This document shows positions 1-8,631 of a stretch of 64,000 nt of DNA, one piece after another. Under the pieces are notes generated by a model that was not told where the DNA came from, searched no databases, and saw only the letters and a list, made by a program, of their open reading frames with translations. The position numbers and the translations under genes were made by a program. How positions within the stretch are numbered: position 1 is the stretch's first letter; each line of letters starts with the position of its first letter. Source of the stretch: UBA1941 sp046329555 (GTDB lineage: Bacteria > Bacteroidota > Bacteroidia > Chitinophagales > LD1); the NCBI GenBank assembly GCA_046329555.1, contig JAXLUK010000006.1:1-64000 (forward strand), read 5' to 3'.

Positions 1-1
1 A

Positions 2-976
2 CCGGAAGGCACGCCGGTAGAGCTGAAGAATGTATTGAAATTTATTGCTACCGATGACGATGCACACCGCACGGCAGCAGGTGGCGGCGATCCGGAACCG
101 TACTTGCCGGCCAAGAATATTTACATCGATATTGATTCGCAGAAAGCTACCACCATGAATTTCGTGGATCCGCGCGACAATGCGCGTATCACCTCGCGTA
201 TGCAATGGACGCTGGGCAATATGCTGATGAAGAATGATCTAATTGCGCTGGATATTGTTGCTAACAATATCATGGAGCGGCCTATTTACTATGCCGTATC
301 GGTAGCCCCTGATGCGTACGTAGGCATGGATAAATTCTTCCAGTTAGAAGGCATGACCTATCGTATTGTTCCTATCAGCGGCGGCACTGGTGCACAGGGA
401 GCGCCTGTGCGTTGCGATGCTGCGTACAAAACCATGATGGAGAAATTCCGTTTTGGCGGCATGAGAGAACACCCGGAAATTTATCTGGATGAAAATATCC
501 TGCGTATGACCATGAACCTGCGCGGCAACTATGCGCGTTTAGCTGATGCGTTGCTGCAGAAGGGAGAGAAAGACAAAGCGGTTCAGGTGATTGATCATGT
601 GCTGCAGGAAATGCCAGGCAATTTGGTTCCGTATAGCATCTTCATGGTGAACTTCCCGGATATCTATTATCAGGCAGGGCAGAAAGAAAAAGCGCAGAAG
701 TTATCGGATGAACTGCTGGCGCATGCCAAGGATGAATTGCGGTATTATCAATCTGCCTTTGGAGAAATTTTGGAACGCGCGCGCGATCATGGCGACCGCG
801 CTGAACTGCAGCAACTACAGCAAGGCGGTTTTATGCAGCGCCGGGCTATTCAGGAGCAGCTCTATATGTTGCAGGAATTAATGCAAAGTGCGAAGAAATA
901 TGATTCGCCTGAGCGCGCTGCTGCTATGGAAAAGGAATTTCAGGCGGCGCAGGCCAGTTTTATTAAGAATGGATAA
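2..976 (+). CDS. DUF2723 (TMEM260-like) membrane protein, C-terminal part
   Basis: The frame is open to the left edge, so only the soluble C-terminal part is seen; the upstream membrane domain lies outside the window. The stretch with 'LALDIVANNIMERPIYYAV' followed by 'FFQLEGMTYRIVPI' is the typical tail of Bacteroidota DUF2723 proteins, which are large multi-pass proteins related to protein O-mannosyltransferases. After it come helical repeats resembling TPRs (about the last 150 residues). The substrate cannot be told from this fragment. The first in-frame start-like codon (TTG at 35) is internal. The gene ends just before a strong terminator. Confidence 0.75.
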   Translation, partial: PEGTPVELKNVLKFIATDDDAHRTAAGGGDPEPYLPAKNIYIDIDSQKATTMNFVDPRDNARITSRMQWTLGNMLMKNDLIALDIVANNIMERPIYYAVSVAPDAYVGMDKFFQLEGMTYRIVPISGGTGAQGAPVRCDAAYKTMMEKFRFGGMREHPEIYLDENILRMTMNLRGNYARLADALLQKGEKDKAVQVIDHVLQEMPGNLVPYSIFMVNFPDIYYQAGQKEKAQKLSDELLAHAKDELRYYQSAFGEILERARDHGDRAELQQLQQGGFMQRRAIQEQLYMLQELMQSAKKYDSPERAAAMEKEFQAAQASFIKNG

Positions 977-995
977 TAATTTAAAAATGATGATA

Positions 996-1026
996 GAAGC
1001 CGCGAATCATCGCGGCTTCTTTTTTT
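996..1026 (+). terminator. Rho-independent terminator after DUF2723 gene
   Basis: A 9-bp GC-rich stem (GAAGCCGCG paired with CGCGGCTTC, 996-1004 and 1011-1019) with a 6-nt loop is followed by a run of seven T. It lies 20 nt after the stop codon. Confidence 0.9.
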
Positions 1027-1042
1027 ATGATAATTTGAACAC

Positions 1043-1318
1043 ATGATTCGCATTGTAAAGATGACCTTCCAACCGGGTACTGAAGCGCAGTTTCTGTCGA
1101 TTTTCGAATCGCGCCGAGAGCGCATTGCTGGTTTTCCGGGATGTACTGGGGTGAAGTTGTTGCGCAGTGGTTCTGTTTTCTTCACCTATTCTCATTGGCA
1201 AGGTGAAGCCGATTTAGCGCGCTACCGGGCTTCTGAATTGTTTCAGGAAACCTGGGCATTAGTGAAGCCCCTCTTCGCGCAAAAGGCCGAGGCGTGGAGT
1301 GTGGAGGAAGTGGAGTAG
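1043..1318 (+). CDS. Small antibiotic biosynthesis monooxygenase (ABM)-like protein
   Basis: A 91-residue protein with the size and layout of the dimeric ABM/Dabb ferredoxin-like fold: an N-terminal strand 'MIRIVKMTF', a helix with 'FLSIFESRRERIAGFPGC', a central strand ending in 'FFTYSHWQ', and a C-terminal helix containing 'FQETWALVKPLFAQKAEAW'. Family members range from heme-degrading monooxygenases to enzymes with unknown substrates, so no substrate is assigned. A TAATTTG motif ends about 6 nt before the ATG, suggesting a very short leader. It sits between the terminator and the GluQRS-like gene, with no obvious functional link. Confidence 0.65.
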   Translation: MIRIVKMTFQPGTEAQFLSIFESRRERIAGFPGCTGVKLLRSGSVFFTYSHWQGEADLARYRASELFQETWALVKPLFAQKAEAWSVEEVE

Positions 1319-1365
1319 GAATTCATGTATAAATGGGACGTTTCTGTTTTTTTTAAGTTCACCGC

Positions 1366-2172
1366 ATGATTCGCTCGCGGCTGGCACCAACGCCTTCAGG
1401 CTTTCTGCATATCGGCAATGCTTTCAATTTTTTGTTGACTCAACAATTGGTTCGTCGGCAAAACGGCATTTTGCGCCTACGTATTGATGACCGCGATATG
1501 CCGCGCTTCCGGCAGGAATACCTGGAAGATATTTTTGAATCATTGCATTGGCTGGAAATCGTCTGGGATGAAGGCCCGCAACATGCCGAAGACGAGCGTC
1601 TTCATTTCTCGCAGGAATTACAAACCGCCCGATACGATGCCTTGTTATCACAGCTAGTACTTACGGGTAAGGTGTTCGCCTGCAACTGCTCGCGCAAAAC
1701 CATGCACGCCATGGCTTGTTCCTGCCGCGAAAAACAATTGCCGCTGCATACGCCTGATGTAGCCTGGCGCGTAGCAACTCCGGCAGATGATGTTTTGGTT
1801 CAAGATCAAAAAAGAGGCGATGTCTTCATTTCGCTGGAACGCGAAATGAAAGATTTTATCGTCAGGCGCCGCGATGGCATTCCGGCTTATCAGGTGGTTT
1901 CCCTGGCAGATGACCTGACGCATCAGATCAACTTTATTGTACGCGGTGAAGACCTGCTACCCAGCACGGCTGCACAATTATATCTGGCGGAACTGATCGG
2001 TGCAAACAGTTTTTCAGAAACACAGTTCCTGCATCATCCCTTGCTCACTGATAGCCACGGAGAGAAATTGTCTAAATCTTCTGGCGCTCCCAGCTTACAA
2101 ATGATGCGCCGGAGTGGGATTACCAAAAAAGAAATTCTCGTACAACTGGAACCCTTATTGGCGGCCTGGTAG
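1366..2172 (+). CDS. gluQ: Glutamyl-Q tRNA(Asp) synthetase-like protein (truncated GluRS)
   Basis: 268 residues with the class I synthetase signatures 'HIGNA' (HIGH motif, near residue 16) and 'KLSKS' (near residue 240), but without the C-terminal anticodon-binding domain of full GluRS. This is the size and layout of glutamyl-queuosine tRNA(Asp) synthetase, which attaches glutamate to queuosine in the tRNA(Asp) anticodon. A cysteine cluster (C-N-C then C-S-C, residues about 110-122) sits where the family has its zinc site. The start 'MIRSRLAPTPSG' matches family N-termini. Aminoacylation of another target cannot be excluded. Confidence 0.75.
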   Translation: MIRSRLAPTPSGFLHIGNAFNFLLTQQLVRRQNGILRLRIDDRDMPRFRQEYLEDIFESLHWLEIVWDEGPQHAEDERLHFSQELQTARYDALLSQLVLTGKVFACNCSRKTMHAMACSCREKQLPLHTPDVAWRVATPADDVLVQDQKRGDVFISLEREMKDFIVRRRDGIPAYQVVSLADDLTHQINFIVRGEDLLPSTAAQLYLAELIGANSFSETQFLHHPLLTDSHGEKLSKSSGAPSLQMMRRSGITKKEILVQLEPLLAAW

Positions 2173-2210
2173 GCTTGTAATAATTTACCGTTTAATCTTT
2201 AGTTTGCTGT

Positions 2211-3512
2211 GTGAATTACGCTGAAGCTGAACATTACTTGCTGGAACAATTACCGATGTTTCAGCGCATTGGCGCTGCGGCTTACCGCGCCGACTTGGGT
2301 AACATTACCGCACTCTGCCAATTGCTCGGTAATCCGCAACAGGGGCAGCGGTTCATCCACATTGCCGGCACCAACGGAAAGGGCTCGGTAACCCACATCA
2401 TCGCCTCGGTATTACAGGCGGCCGGATTCAAAGTTGGTGTATTCGCTTCGCCGCATTACCTGCACTATCGCGAACGAATAAAAATCAATGGCGCTTTCAT
2501 TCCGAAACGCGCCGTCAGTTCGTTCGTAACCCAATGGCAGCAACAGTTTCAAAAAGTAAATGCGTCTTTCTTTGAAATCACCACGGCTATGGCTTTTTGG
2601 TATTTTAAAAAGGAAAAATGCGATTACGTGGTGCTGGAAACCGGCATGGGCGGTCGGCTGGATTCCACGAATATCGTTACACCGGTTCTTTCTGTAATTA
2701 CTAACATCAGTTTTGATCATCAACAGTTTTTAGGCGATACGTTGCCACTGATTGCCGGTGAAAAAGCAGGCATAATAAAGCCCGGTATCCCCGTAGTTAT
2801 TGGCGAAATGCAGGACGAAACAGCGCCGGTTTTTTTGAAGAAATTTCTGGCTGTCAATCAAACTTCCGATGATCGGGAAGCTTCGGTACCTTTAATTTTT
2901 GCCGACAAAAAATACCGGCTGCTACATTTCGAAACCACACTTAGCGGTTCTTCTTTTCAATTTGAAAAGTCATTGTTCAAAACCGATCTTTCCGGAAAAT
3001 TTCAACAGAAAAATCTGACTACTGCCTTGGCTGCGCTTCGCGTGCTGATGCCTGAGTTACCCGCCCTTACCTTACAGCGCGGTCTTCGGCACATCGCCCG
3101 CGATACGTATTTCATAGGTCGACATATGTTGCTGCAAAAGCACCCCTTGGTGCTGGCCGATAGTGCCCACAATGAAGGCGGCATCAAGGTGTTGATGGAA
3201 CAAATCAAAACGATCAAATACCGGCAATTGCATGTTGTTTATGGCACGGTAAGCGACAAGGATCTTTCTAAAATTTTCCCGCTGATGCCCCGGGCGCACT
3301 ATTATTTTTGTCGGCCTGATATACCCCGCGGAAAAGATGCCGCGCTATTGGCCAGTGAAGCCCACGCTGCAGGCTTGAATGGGCAAGCCTATCCCTCGGT
3401 AAGAAAAGCATTAAAGGGGGCCCTGGCTGCCGCAGCAACGGGCGATTTGGTGTTGGTAACCGGCAGTATTTTTGTAGTGGCAGAAGTGCTGGCTCAGGAA
3501 AGGGCTGTATAG
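2211..3512 (+). CDS. folC: Bifunctional folylpolyglutamate synthase / dihydrofolate synthase
   Basis: 433 residues of the Mur-ligase-like FolC family. These enzymes add glutamate to dihydropteroate and to reduced folates in the cytoplasm. The ATP-binding loop 'GTNGKGS' is near residue 54; 'GMGGRLDSTN' and 'DHQQFLGDTLPLIAGEKAGI' are characteristic central motifs; the C-terminal glutamate-ligase domain begins near residue 300 ('DSAHNEGG'). The start is GTG, 38 nt after the preceding stop. Length is normal. It is probably co-transcribed with the synthetase gene. Confidence 0.93.
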   Translation: MNYAEAEHYLLEQLPMFQRIGAAAYRADLGNITALCQLLGNPQQGQRFIHIAGTNGKGSVTHIIASVLQAAGFKVGVFASPHYLHYRERIKINGAFIPKRAVSSFVTQWQQQFQKVNASFFEITTAMAFWYFKKEKCDYVVLETGMGGRLDSTNIVTPVLSVITNISFDHQQFLGDTLPLIAGEKAGIIKPGIPVVIGEMQDETAPVFLKKFLAVNQTSDDREASVPLIFADKKYRLLHFETTLSGSSFQFEKSLFKTDLSGKFQQKNLTTALAALRVLMPELPALTLQRGLRHIARDTYFIGRHMLLQKHPLVLADSAHNEGGIKVLMEQIKTIKYRQLHVVYGTVSDKDLSKIFPLMPRAHYYFCRPDIPRGKDAALLASEAHAAGLNGQAYPSVRKALKGALAAAATGDLVLVTGSIFVVAEVLAQERAV

Positions 3513-3562
3513 TCACCTGCACACCGTGTGCAATTTACAGCAGCCCATTTCGTCAATAATTC

Positions 3563-3570
3563 TACATTCG
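3563..3570 (+). promoter_or_regulatory. -7 promoter motif for clpP
   Basis: TACATTCG matches the Bacteroidota -7 consensus TAnnTTTG at seven of eight positions and ends 5 nt before the clpP ATG, so transcription would begin at or next to the start codon. No clear -33 TTTG is visible at the right distance. Inferred from pattern only. Confidence 0.45.
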
Positions 3571-3575
3571 TATTT

Positions 3576-4274
3576 ATGGATTCAAAACAAGCAAAGGATT
3601 TTCGGAATTACGCGGTAAAACACCACGGTATTGGCGGTATTCATGTAGATAAACACATGGAGCAGGTGAATCAGGCGGGTGTGTATAATCTCACCAGAAC
3701 GGTGATTGAAGAGCGCCCCATGCCCTTCCGCGAAGTAGATGTGTTCAGTCGTTTGATGATGGATCGCATCATCTTTTTGGGAACCGACGTGAATGATTAT
3801 ATCGCCAGCATCATTCAGGCGCAATTGTTGTTTTTGGAAAGCAGCGATGCGCGCAGCGACGTGCAAATTTACATCAACAGTCCGGGCGGCGAAGTATACA
3901 GTGGTTTAGGTATCTACGATACCATGCAATACGTGAACATGGATGTGGCGACCATTTGTACGGGCATCGCAGCTTCTATGGCGGCAGTGTTGCTTTGTGC
4001 CGGAGAAAAAGGCAAGCGCACAGCCCTTCCTCATGCCCGTGTGATGATTCACCAGCCATTGGGTGGTATTGGTGGAAAAACTTCAGATATCCTGATTTCA
4101 GTGAATGAAATGCGCAAAATCAAGGATGAGTTGTATGAAATTCTGTCGAACCACAGCGGTCAGTCGTTAGAAAAAATAGCCATGGATAGCGATCGCGACT
4201 ACTGGATGCGGGCGGCAGAAGCAAAGGAATACGGCATGATTGACGAGGTGCTCATCCGCAAAACCGCCAAATAA
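3576..4274 (+). CDS. clpP: ATP-dependent Clp protease proteolytic subunit
   Basis: The serine protease barrel subunit that degrades substrates unfolded by ClpX. With the ATG at 3576 the protein has 232 residues. The catalytic triad is visible as Ser134 (in 'GIAASMAA'), His159 (in 'MIHQP') and Asp208 (in 'DSDRDYW'). The reading frame extends 16 codons further upstream, but a -7-like promoter motif lies there and the ATG at 3576 gives a normal N-terminus. The roughly 40 residues before the core are longer than in E. coli, as is usual in this phylum. clpX follows after a terminator and its own promoter. Confidence 0.96.
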   Translation: MDSKQAKDFRNYAVKHHGIGGIHVDKHMEQVNQAGVYNLTRTVIEERPMPFREVDVFSRLMMDRIIFLGTDVNDYIASIIQAQLLFLESSDARSDVQIYINSPGGEVYSGLGIYDTMQYVNMDVATICTGIAASMAAVLLCAGEKGKRTALPHARVMIHQPLGGIGGKTSDILISVNEMRKIKDELYEILSNHSGQSLEKIAMDSDRDYWMRAAEAKEYGMIDEVLIRKTAK

Positions 4275-4294
4275 TTCTTAATAAATTGAAAATG

Positions 4295-4323
4295 AAGGGC
4301 GCGGAACACTTCGCGCCCTTTTT
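4295..4323 (+). terminator. Rho-independent terminator after clpP
   Basis: A 9-bp stem (AAGGGCGCG with CGCGCCCTT) and an 8-nt loop are followed by a T run. It separates clpP from clpX transcription. Confidence 0.88.
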
Positions 4324-4331
4324 ATTTTCTC

Positions 4332-4358
4332 TTTGGAGGAACATTTTATCTAAATTTA
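4332..4358 (+). promoter_or_regulatory. Promoter for clpX (-33 TTTG / -7 TAAATTTA)
   Basis: TTTG at 4332-4335 and TAAATTTA at 4351-4358 have the separation expected for Bacteroidota SigA promoters. They lie between the clpP terminator and the clpX ATG, leaving a leader of roughly 20 nt. Pattern-based inference. Confidence 0.5.
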
Positions 4359-4386
4359 CGTTTAATCGAATCACCAATAGAGTATC

Positions 4387-5625
4387 ATGGCGAATAAAAA
4401 AGATCCGGAACCAAGCTGCTCCTTCTGCGGCAGAAAGAAGAAGGATACGCAAATTCTGATTTCCGGAATTGAAGGGCAGATTTGTGATCAGTGTGTGTCG
4501 CAGGCGCAGCATATTATTGACGAAGAGTTAGTGCAGAAGCAGAAATCCGAGCATTTCCAATTACCTGGAAATGTGAAACCACGCGATATTTCATCGTTTT
4601 TGGATCAATATGTAATTGGTCAGGATGAGGCGAAGAAGTTTTTGTCGGTAGCAGTATATAACCACTACAAACGCCTGAATCAGCGCAAAGAAGATGAGAT
4701 TGAGATTGAAAAATCAAACATCTTATTGGTGGGCCAAACCGGCACCGGGAAAACGTTGCTGGCGCGTACTATTGCGAAATTTCTAAATGTTCCCTTTACC
4801 ATTGTAGATGCTACCGTATTTACTGAGGCGGGCTATGTGGGGGAAGATGTAGAGAGCATTCTGTCTCGGTTGCTACAGGTATGTAATTACGATGTAAAAG
4901 CCGCGGAGCACGGCATCATCTATATCGATGAAATTGATAAGATTGGCAGAAAAGGCGATAATCCTTCGATCACCCGTGATGTATCCGGTGAAGGCGTGCA
5001 ACAGGGTATGTTGAAACTGCTGGAAGGAACGGAAGTGTTGGTGCCACCTCAGGGCGGCAGAAAACATCCGGATGCAAAAATGGTGAAAGTAGACACCAGC
5101 AATATTCTGTTTATCTGCGGCGGTGCTTTTGAAGGTATTGACCGGTTGATTGCTTCGCGTTTGAATCAGGCAAAAATCGGTTTCCGTAAGGGATTAGATA
5201 AACGCAAGGGCGATGAAGAAAATTATCTGAAGTATATCAGTCCTGCCGATTTACGCCATTTTGGTATGATTCCGGAGTTGATTGGTCGATTACCCGTTTT
5301 AGTGCATCTGGATCCGCTGGATCGAAGCACGCTGGAAGCGATTCTGTCACAACCCAAAAACGCCTTGCTGAAGCAGTATGATAAACTGTTTAAAATGGAA
5401 GGCATTAAGTTGGTATTTACGGAAGATGCTAAGGCATTCATTATCGATAAAGCACTTGAGTTTAAACTGGGTGCCCGCGGTTTGCGGTCGATTTGCGAAG
5501 CGGTGATGACTGATGCTATGTTTGAATTACCGTCGAAGAAAGACGTGAAATCTTTTGAGGTAACCCGCGAATATTGCGAAGAGAAGTTTACGAAGGAAAA
5601 GGTTCGGCGTTTACGCGCAGCCTAA
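4387..5625 (+). CDS. clpX: ATP-dependent Clp protease ATP-binding subunit ClpX
   Basis: The 412-residue AAA+ unfoldase that feeds ClpP. The N-terminal zinc-binding dimerisation domain has Cys11, Cys14, Cys33 and Cys36. Walker A 'GQTGTGKT' and Walker B 'IIYIDEID' are intact, and sensor motifs such as 'GARGLRSICEAVM' close the AAA+ module. Length and order match the family. It lies directly downstream of clpP, as in most bacteria, but with its own promoter. Confidence 0.97.
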   Translation: MANKKDPEPSCSFCGRKKKDTQILISGIEGQICDQCVSQAQHIIDEELVQKQKSEHFQLPGNVKPRDISSFLDQYVIGQDEAKKFLSVAVYNHYKRLNQRKEDEIEIEKSNILLVGQTGTGKTLLARTIAKFLNVPFTIVDATVFTEAGYVGEDVESILSRLLQVCNYDVKAAEHGIIYIDEIDKIGRKGDNPSITRDVSGEGVQQGMLKLLEGTEVLVPPQGGRKHPDAKMVKVDTSNILFICGGAFEGIDRLIASRLNQAKIGFRKGLDKRKGDEENYLKYISPADLRHFGMIPELIGRLPVLVHLDPLDRSTLEAILSQPKNALLKQYDKLFKMEGIKLVFTEDAKAFIIDKALEFKLGARGLRSICEAVMTDAMFELPSKKDVKSFEVTREYCEEKFTKEKVRRLRAA

Positions 5626-5655
5626 GTCATTCGCGAATTCCGCCTACATTGCGGC

Positions 5656-6600
5656 ATGCATTTCCGCACCGAAATACGGATACCAAAACCGCCTTTCCAG
5701 ATTGGTTATAGCGATCAATTGATGAGCATTGGCTCTTGTTTTTCTGAACATATTGGCAACTACTTTAAGGAAGCGCATTTTACAACCAGCATCAATCCGT
5801 TTGGTCAGCAGTACAATCCCGCTTCAGTAAGTAATGCTATAGCGCGATTGCTGACGGGGCAATTGTACACCGAAGATGATTTGGTGTTTTATGAAGAATT
5901 GTATCATTCTTTTGATCATCACGGCAGCTATTCCCGACCAGATAAAGCGGCTGCGTTGGCATTGATTAATTCGGAATTGGAGCAACAGGCAGCGGCGTTG
6001 CGCAGGTGCACCGTGCTGTTCCTGACGTTTGGTACTTCACATGTTTTTAGAAGAAAGGATACCGGCATCATTGTATCGAATTGCCACAAAATTCCCGGTA
6101 GTCAGTTTGATTTTGAATTGATAAAGCCGGATGTTATCGTGGCGCTGTTGTTTCAGCAACTGACAGCTTTACGAGCGATGAACCCCAATATTAAATTGGT
6201 GTTTACGGTGAGTCCGGTTCGCTACTTCGCTTTTGGTCATTATGAAAATTCAGTGAGTAAGGCGCATTTGTTCACTTCCATTCACGAGTTATTGGCGTTG
6301 ATAGATAATAGTTACTATTTTCCGGCTTATGAGTTGGTGATGGACGAGTTGCGCGACTATCGTTTTTTTGCTGAAGATATGCTGCATCCCAATTATCAGG
6401 CCACGCGATTTGTTTGGGAAAAAGTAGTTGACACCTTCTTCTCAAAAGAAACCAGGCAGGTGCTGATGCAGGTAGAACACGTAGTTCAGGCGGCAAAGCA
6501 CAGGCCTCGCAATCCCAATAGCGAGGCGCACCGGCAGTTTCTGGAGCGTACGGATTTGTTACGACGCCAGCTAAATACGAAGTGGGGAATTCAGTTCTGA
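5656..6600 (+). CDS. GSCFA domain protein
   Basis: 314 residues with the family-naming motif 'SIGSCFSEHIG' near residue 23 and 'INPFGQQYNP' shortly after, 'LTFGTSHVF' in the middle and 'DMLHPNYQATRFVWE' near the C-terminus. The family resembles SGNH/GDSL hydrolases, with a Ser in the GSCF block and a D-x-x-H near the end, which suggests esterase or acyltransferase activity; no substrate is known to me. It starts 30 nt after clpX, with a TACATTGC element just upstream, so it may have its own promoter. Confidence 0.88.
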   Translation: MHFRTEIRIPKPPFQIGYSDQLMSIGSCFSEHIGNYFKEAHFTTSINPFGQQYNPASVSNAIARLLTGQLYTEDDLVFYEELYHSFDHHGSYSRPDKAAALALINSELEQQAAALRRCTVLFLTFGTSHVFRRKDTGIIVSNCHKIPGSQFDFELIKPDVIVALLFQQLTALRAMNPNIKLVFTVSPVRYFAFGHYENSVSKAHLFTSIHELLALIDNSYYFPAYELVMDELRDYRFFAEDMLHPNYQATRFVWEKVVDTFFSKETRQVLMQVEHVVQAAKHRPRNPNSEAHRQFLERTDLLRRQLNTKWGIQF

Positions 6601-6601
6601 A

Positions 6602-7885
6602 TTACTCTTTGGCGAAATGAAGTGTAGCGGTACCTGCTGTAGTTCGTACTTGTATCAGGTACAAGCCCGGATGTAAATCATGCACATTAAAGGCCACCGG
6701 AAACGATTGGCGGGAAACAACCCCGCTTACTTTTCTTCCGGTAATTTCATAAATATCGGCAGATAAGAACATGCCGTCGCCCTGGTAATTGACCTGTACT
6801 AGACCTGAAGCCGGATTAGGCGCAAGGGTCAATATACCATCCTGCAAGGCATCGTGAATACCTTCGCATACCGTGAATACATTATTGGAAGTATCGGCGC
6901 AGCCAAGAGCGCTAACAATTACTTTAACGCTAAGCGCGCCGAAACTCAATTCGATACAATTAGTTTTAAAGGTGTCTGTAATCGCTCCACTCACAACAGT
7001 GTAACCATTGCCCTTCAGTGAATCCCGAAGCCATTGGTATTGTGCGCCTGCAGGCTGCGCAACAACAACCAAATTCAATTGTGTACTCCATGGCGCCAAT
7101 TGCGCGCTGGCGTTTGGAACCGCGTTCACTTGAACCGATTGCGTTCTGGAAACCGCACTATCGCAATTAAGATACGTGGTAACCGAATAGCTTCCGGTTT
7201 GAGCAACAGCAATGAGCCGCGTAGTATCACCGGTATTCCATCGATAACGAAAATCACCCGAATCGGCAGTGAGGGTTACTGATTTCCCCTGACAAAAAAC
7301 AGTGTCGCCTGAAACGGCAATACCGGGTGTGGGAGGTCCGTAGGGAATAAACAAGCGCAGCGTCGTATCATTTAAATCTGGGCAAGCCATGCCACAATTT
7401 TTCACTACCCGCACAAAATAACTGAATAGATTTCCTTGATTGGCAGCGCGCATCAACGAGTCAATCTCCCCTTCAACAATAATTTTGTTCGTGCCCAGGC
7501 GAAGACTCAATCGCGTATATATTTTCAGTTTGTATTGCCCAGCGGTATCAGCGGTGTTTCCATAAACTTGAATACAACCGTTTTCGCCGCCCAGATATTT
7601 GGCCGGAGTTTTATTGGGTTGCGCCTTGATGCTATCAGGCAGATTCACAAAGTTGAGAAACTCCAGGGTGTCCATAATCAAATTCTGACCAAACACATTG
7701 AAATTCGTTCCGTTTTTAAAGAAAATGGTTTGTGCGAAAGAAGTGTTTTGCGTGATACAGGGAAAGTTGGCCGTAAGCGGTAATAAACCTGTGGAAGTAG
7801 GCGTGCCATTGGGCGTGCAAGTGGTTTGCGAAAAGCCATAGGCCAGACTAAGCATGGCGGTGAGTACAGCGTAAAGTTTCTTCAT
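6602..7885 (-). CDS. Secreted protein with T9SS type A C-terminal sorting domain
   Basis: 427 residues. A signal peptide (MKKLYAVLTAMLSLAYGFSQ) precedes a region of beta-strand character, an Ig/PKD-like segment around residues 190-250 ('VFCQGKSVTLTADSG...YRWNTGDT') and a C-terminal T9SS sorting domain beginning near residue 350 ('LAPNPASG' ... 'GLYLIQVRT'). It is likely exported across the outer membrane and attached or released. No catalytic motif is seen. It is convergent with the GSCFA gene with only 1 nt between the stop codons. Confidence 0.85.
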   Translation of the reverse strand: MKKLYAVLTAMLSLAYGFSQTTCTPNGTPTSTGLLPLTANFPCITQNTSFAQTIFFKNGTNFNVFGQNLIMDTLEFLNFVNLPDSIKAQPNKTPAKYLGGENGCIQVYGNTADTAGQYKLKIYTRLSLRLGTNKIIVEGEIDSLMRAANQGNLFSYFVRVVKNCGMACPDLNDTTLRLFIPYGPPTPGIAVSGDTVFCQGKSVTLTADSGDFRYRWNTGDTTRLIAVAQTGSYSVTTYLNCDSAVSRTQSVQVNAVPNASAQLAPWSTQLNLVVVAQPAGAQYQWLRDSLKGNGYTVVSGAITDTFKTNCIELSFGALSVKVIVSALGCADTSNNVFTVCEGIHDALQDGILTLAPNPASGLVQVNYQGDGMFLSADIYEITGRKVSGVVSRQSFPVAFNVHDLHPGLYLIQVRTTAGTATLHFAKE

Positions 7886-7969
7886 AATTGTTATCTTATG
7901 CTAAAATAACAATCTCATTATAATGGTTGTTGATGAAGCGGTGGTTGATGAAATTGGCACACTTCTTTC

Positions 7970-7977
7970 TATCTTTA
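7970..7977 (+). promoter_or_regulatory. -7 promoter motif for the CAP-domain gene
   Basis: TATCTTTA fits TAnnTTTG except for the last base and ends 4 nt before the ATG at 7982. It predicts a leaderless or nearly leaderless transcript. Confidence 0.4.
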
Positions 7978-7981
7978 TCAT

Positions 7982-8629
7982 ATGCGTAAAATCACTTTTT
8001 TAATGATGTTGTTGGCTGGAGTTGCTTCGGCGCAAACTGCAGCCGATTATCTGGCGCGAATTCCTAAATACAATGAATCCTCGCAGTTTGAAGATGATAA
8101 GTATAAGGGAATGACCTGGCAACAGTTTGAGGCATTAGACATGGCTAAGGAATTTGTTGATCCTGATAACTACGATTACGATTTGTTGAGTGCGGCTATT
8201 TTCTTTGCTACTAATAAATACCGCGCTTCACAGCATATCGCGCCGCTGGTTTTTGAAGGACATTTACGCGATGCTGCCGCTATTCATACTTATGAGATGA
8301 TCAGAAGGAAGATTTTTGATCACATCAATCAGGCCGATGCTAAATTGAAGATGCCCAATAACCGCACCGAACTTTGTGGTTATGCAGGTGAGCGCATTGC
8401 AGAAAATCTAGAACGCGATTATGTGGATTTGCAAAAACCACTAACGTATATGGAATTGGCAGAAAAAGCGATTCGCGATTTAAGTCGTTCAAAAGAGCAT
8501 AACGCGCACATGCTGGACCCCAATTTGAAACAGGTGGGTTGCGCCATCATGTTTGAAGCACAACCAAATTCAGATGGATATTGGTTTTGGCGGTTGACCC
8601 AAGATTTTGGTAAACCCTGGGATCAATAA
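7982..8629 (+). CDS. Secreted CAP (SCP/PR1-like) domain protein
   Basis: 215 residues with a signal peptide (cleavage probably after 'GVASA'). The CAP fold is recognisable from 'FFATNKYRASQHIAPL', 'AAIHTYEMIRRKIFDH' (with a conserved His), 'GERIAENLE' and 'HMLDPNLKQVGCAI'. CAP proteins act outside the cytoplasm in many roles; the biochemical function of bacterial members is mostly unknown. It stands alone, divergent from one T9SS gene and convergent with the M28 peptidase gene (2-nt gap). Confidence 0.87.
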   Translation: MRKITFLMMLLAGVASAQTAADYLARIPKYNESSQFEDDKYKGMTWQQFEALDMAKEFVDPDNYDYDLLSAAIFFATNKYRASQHIAPLVFEGHLRDAAAIHTYEMIRRKIFDHINQADAKLKMPNNRTELCGYAGERIAENLERDYVDLQKPLTYMELAEKAIRDLSRSKEHNAHMLDPNLKQVGCAIMFEAQPNSDGYWFWRLTQDFGKPWDQ

Positions 8630-8631
8630 TT

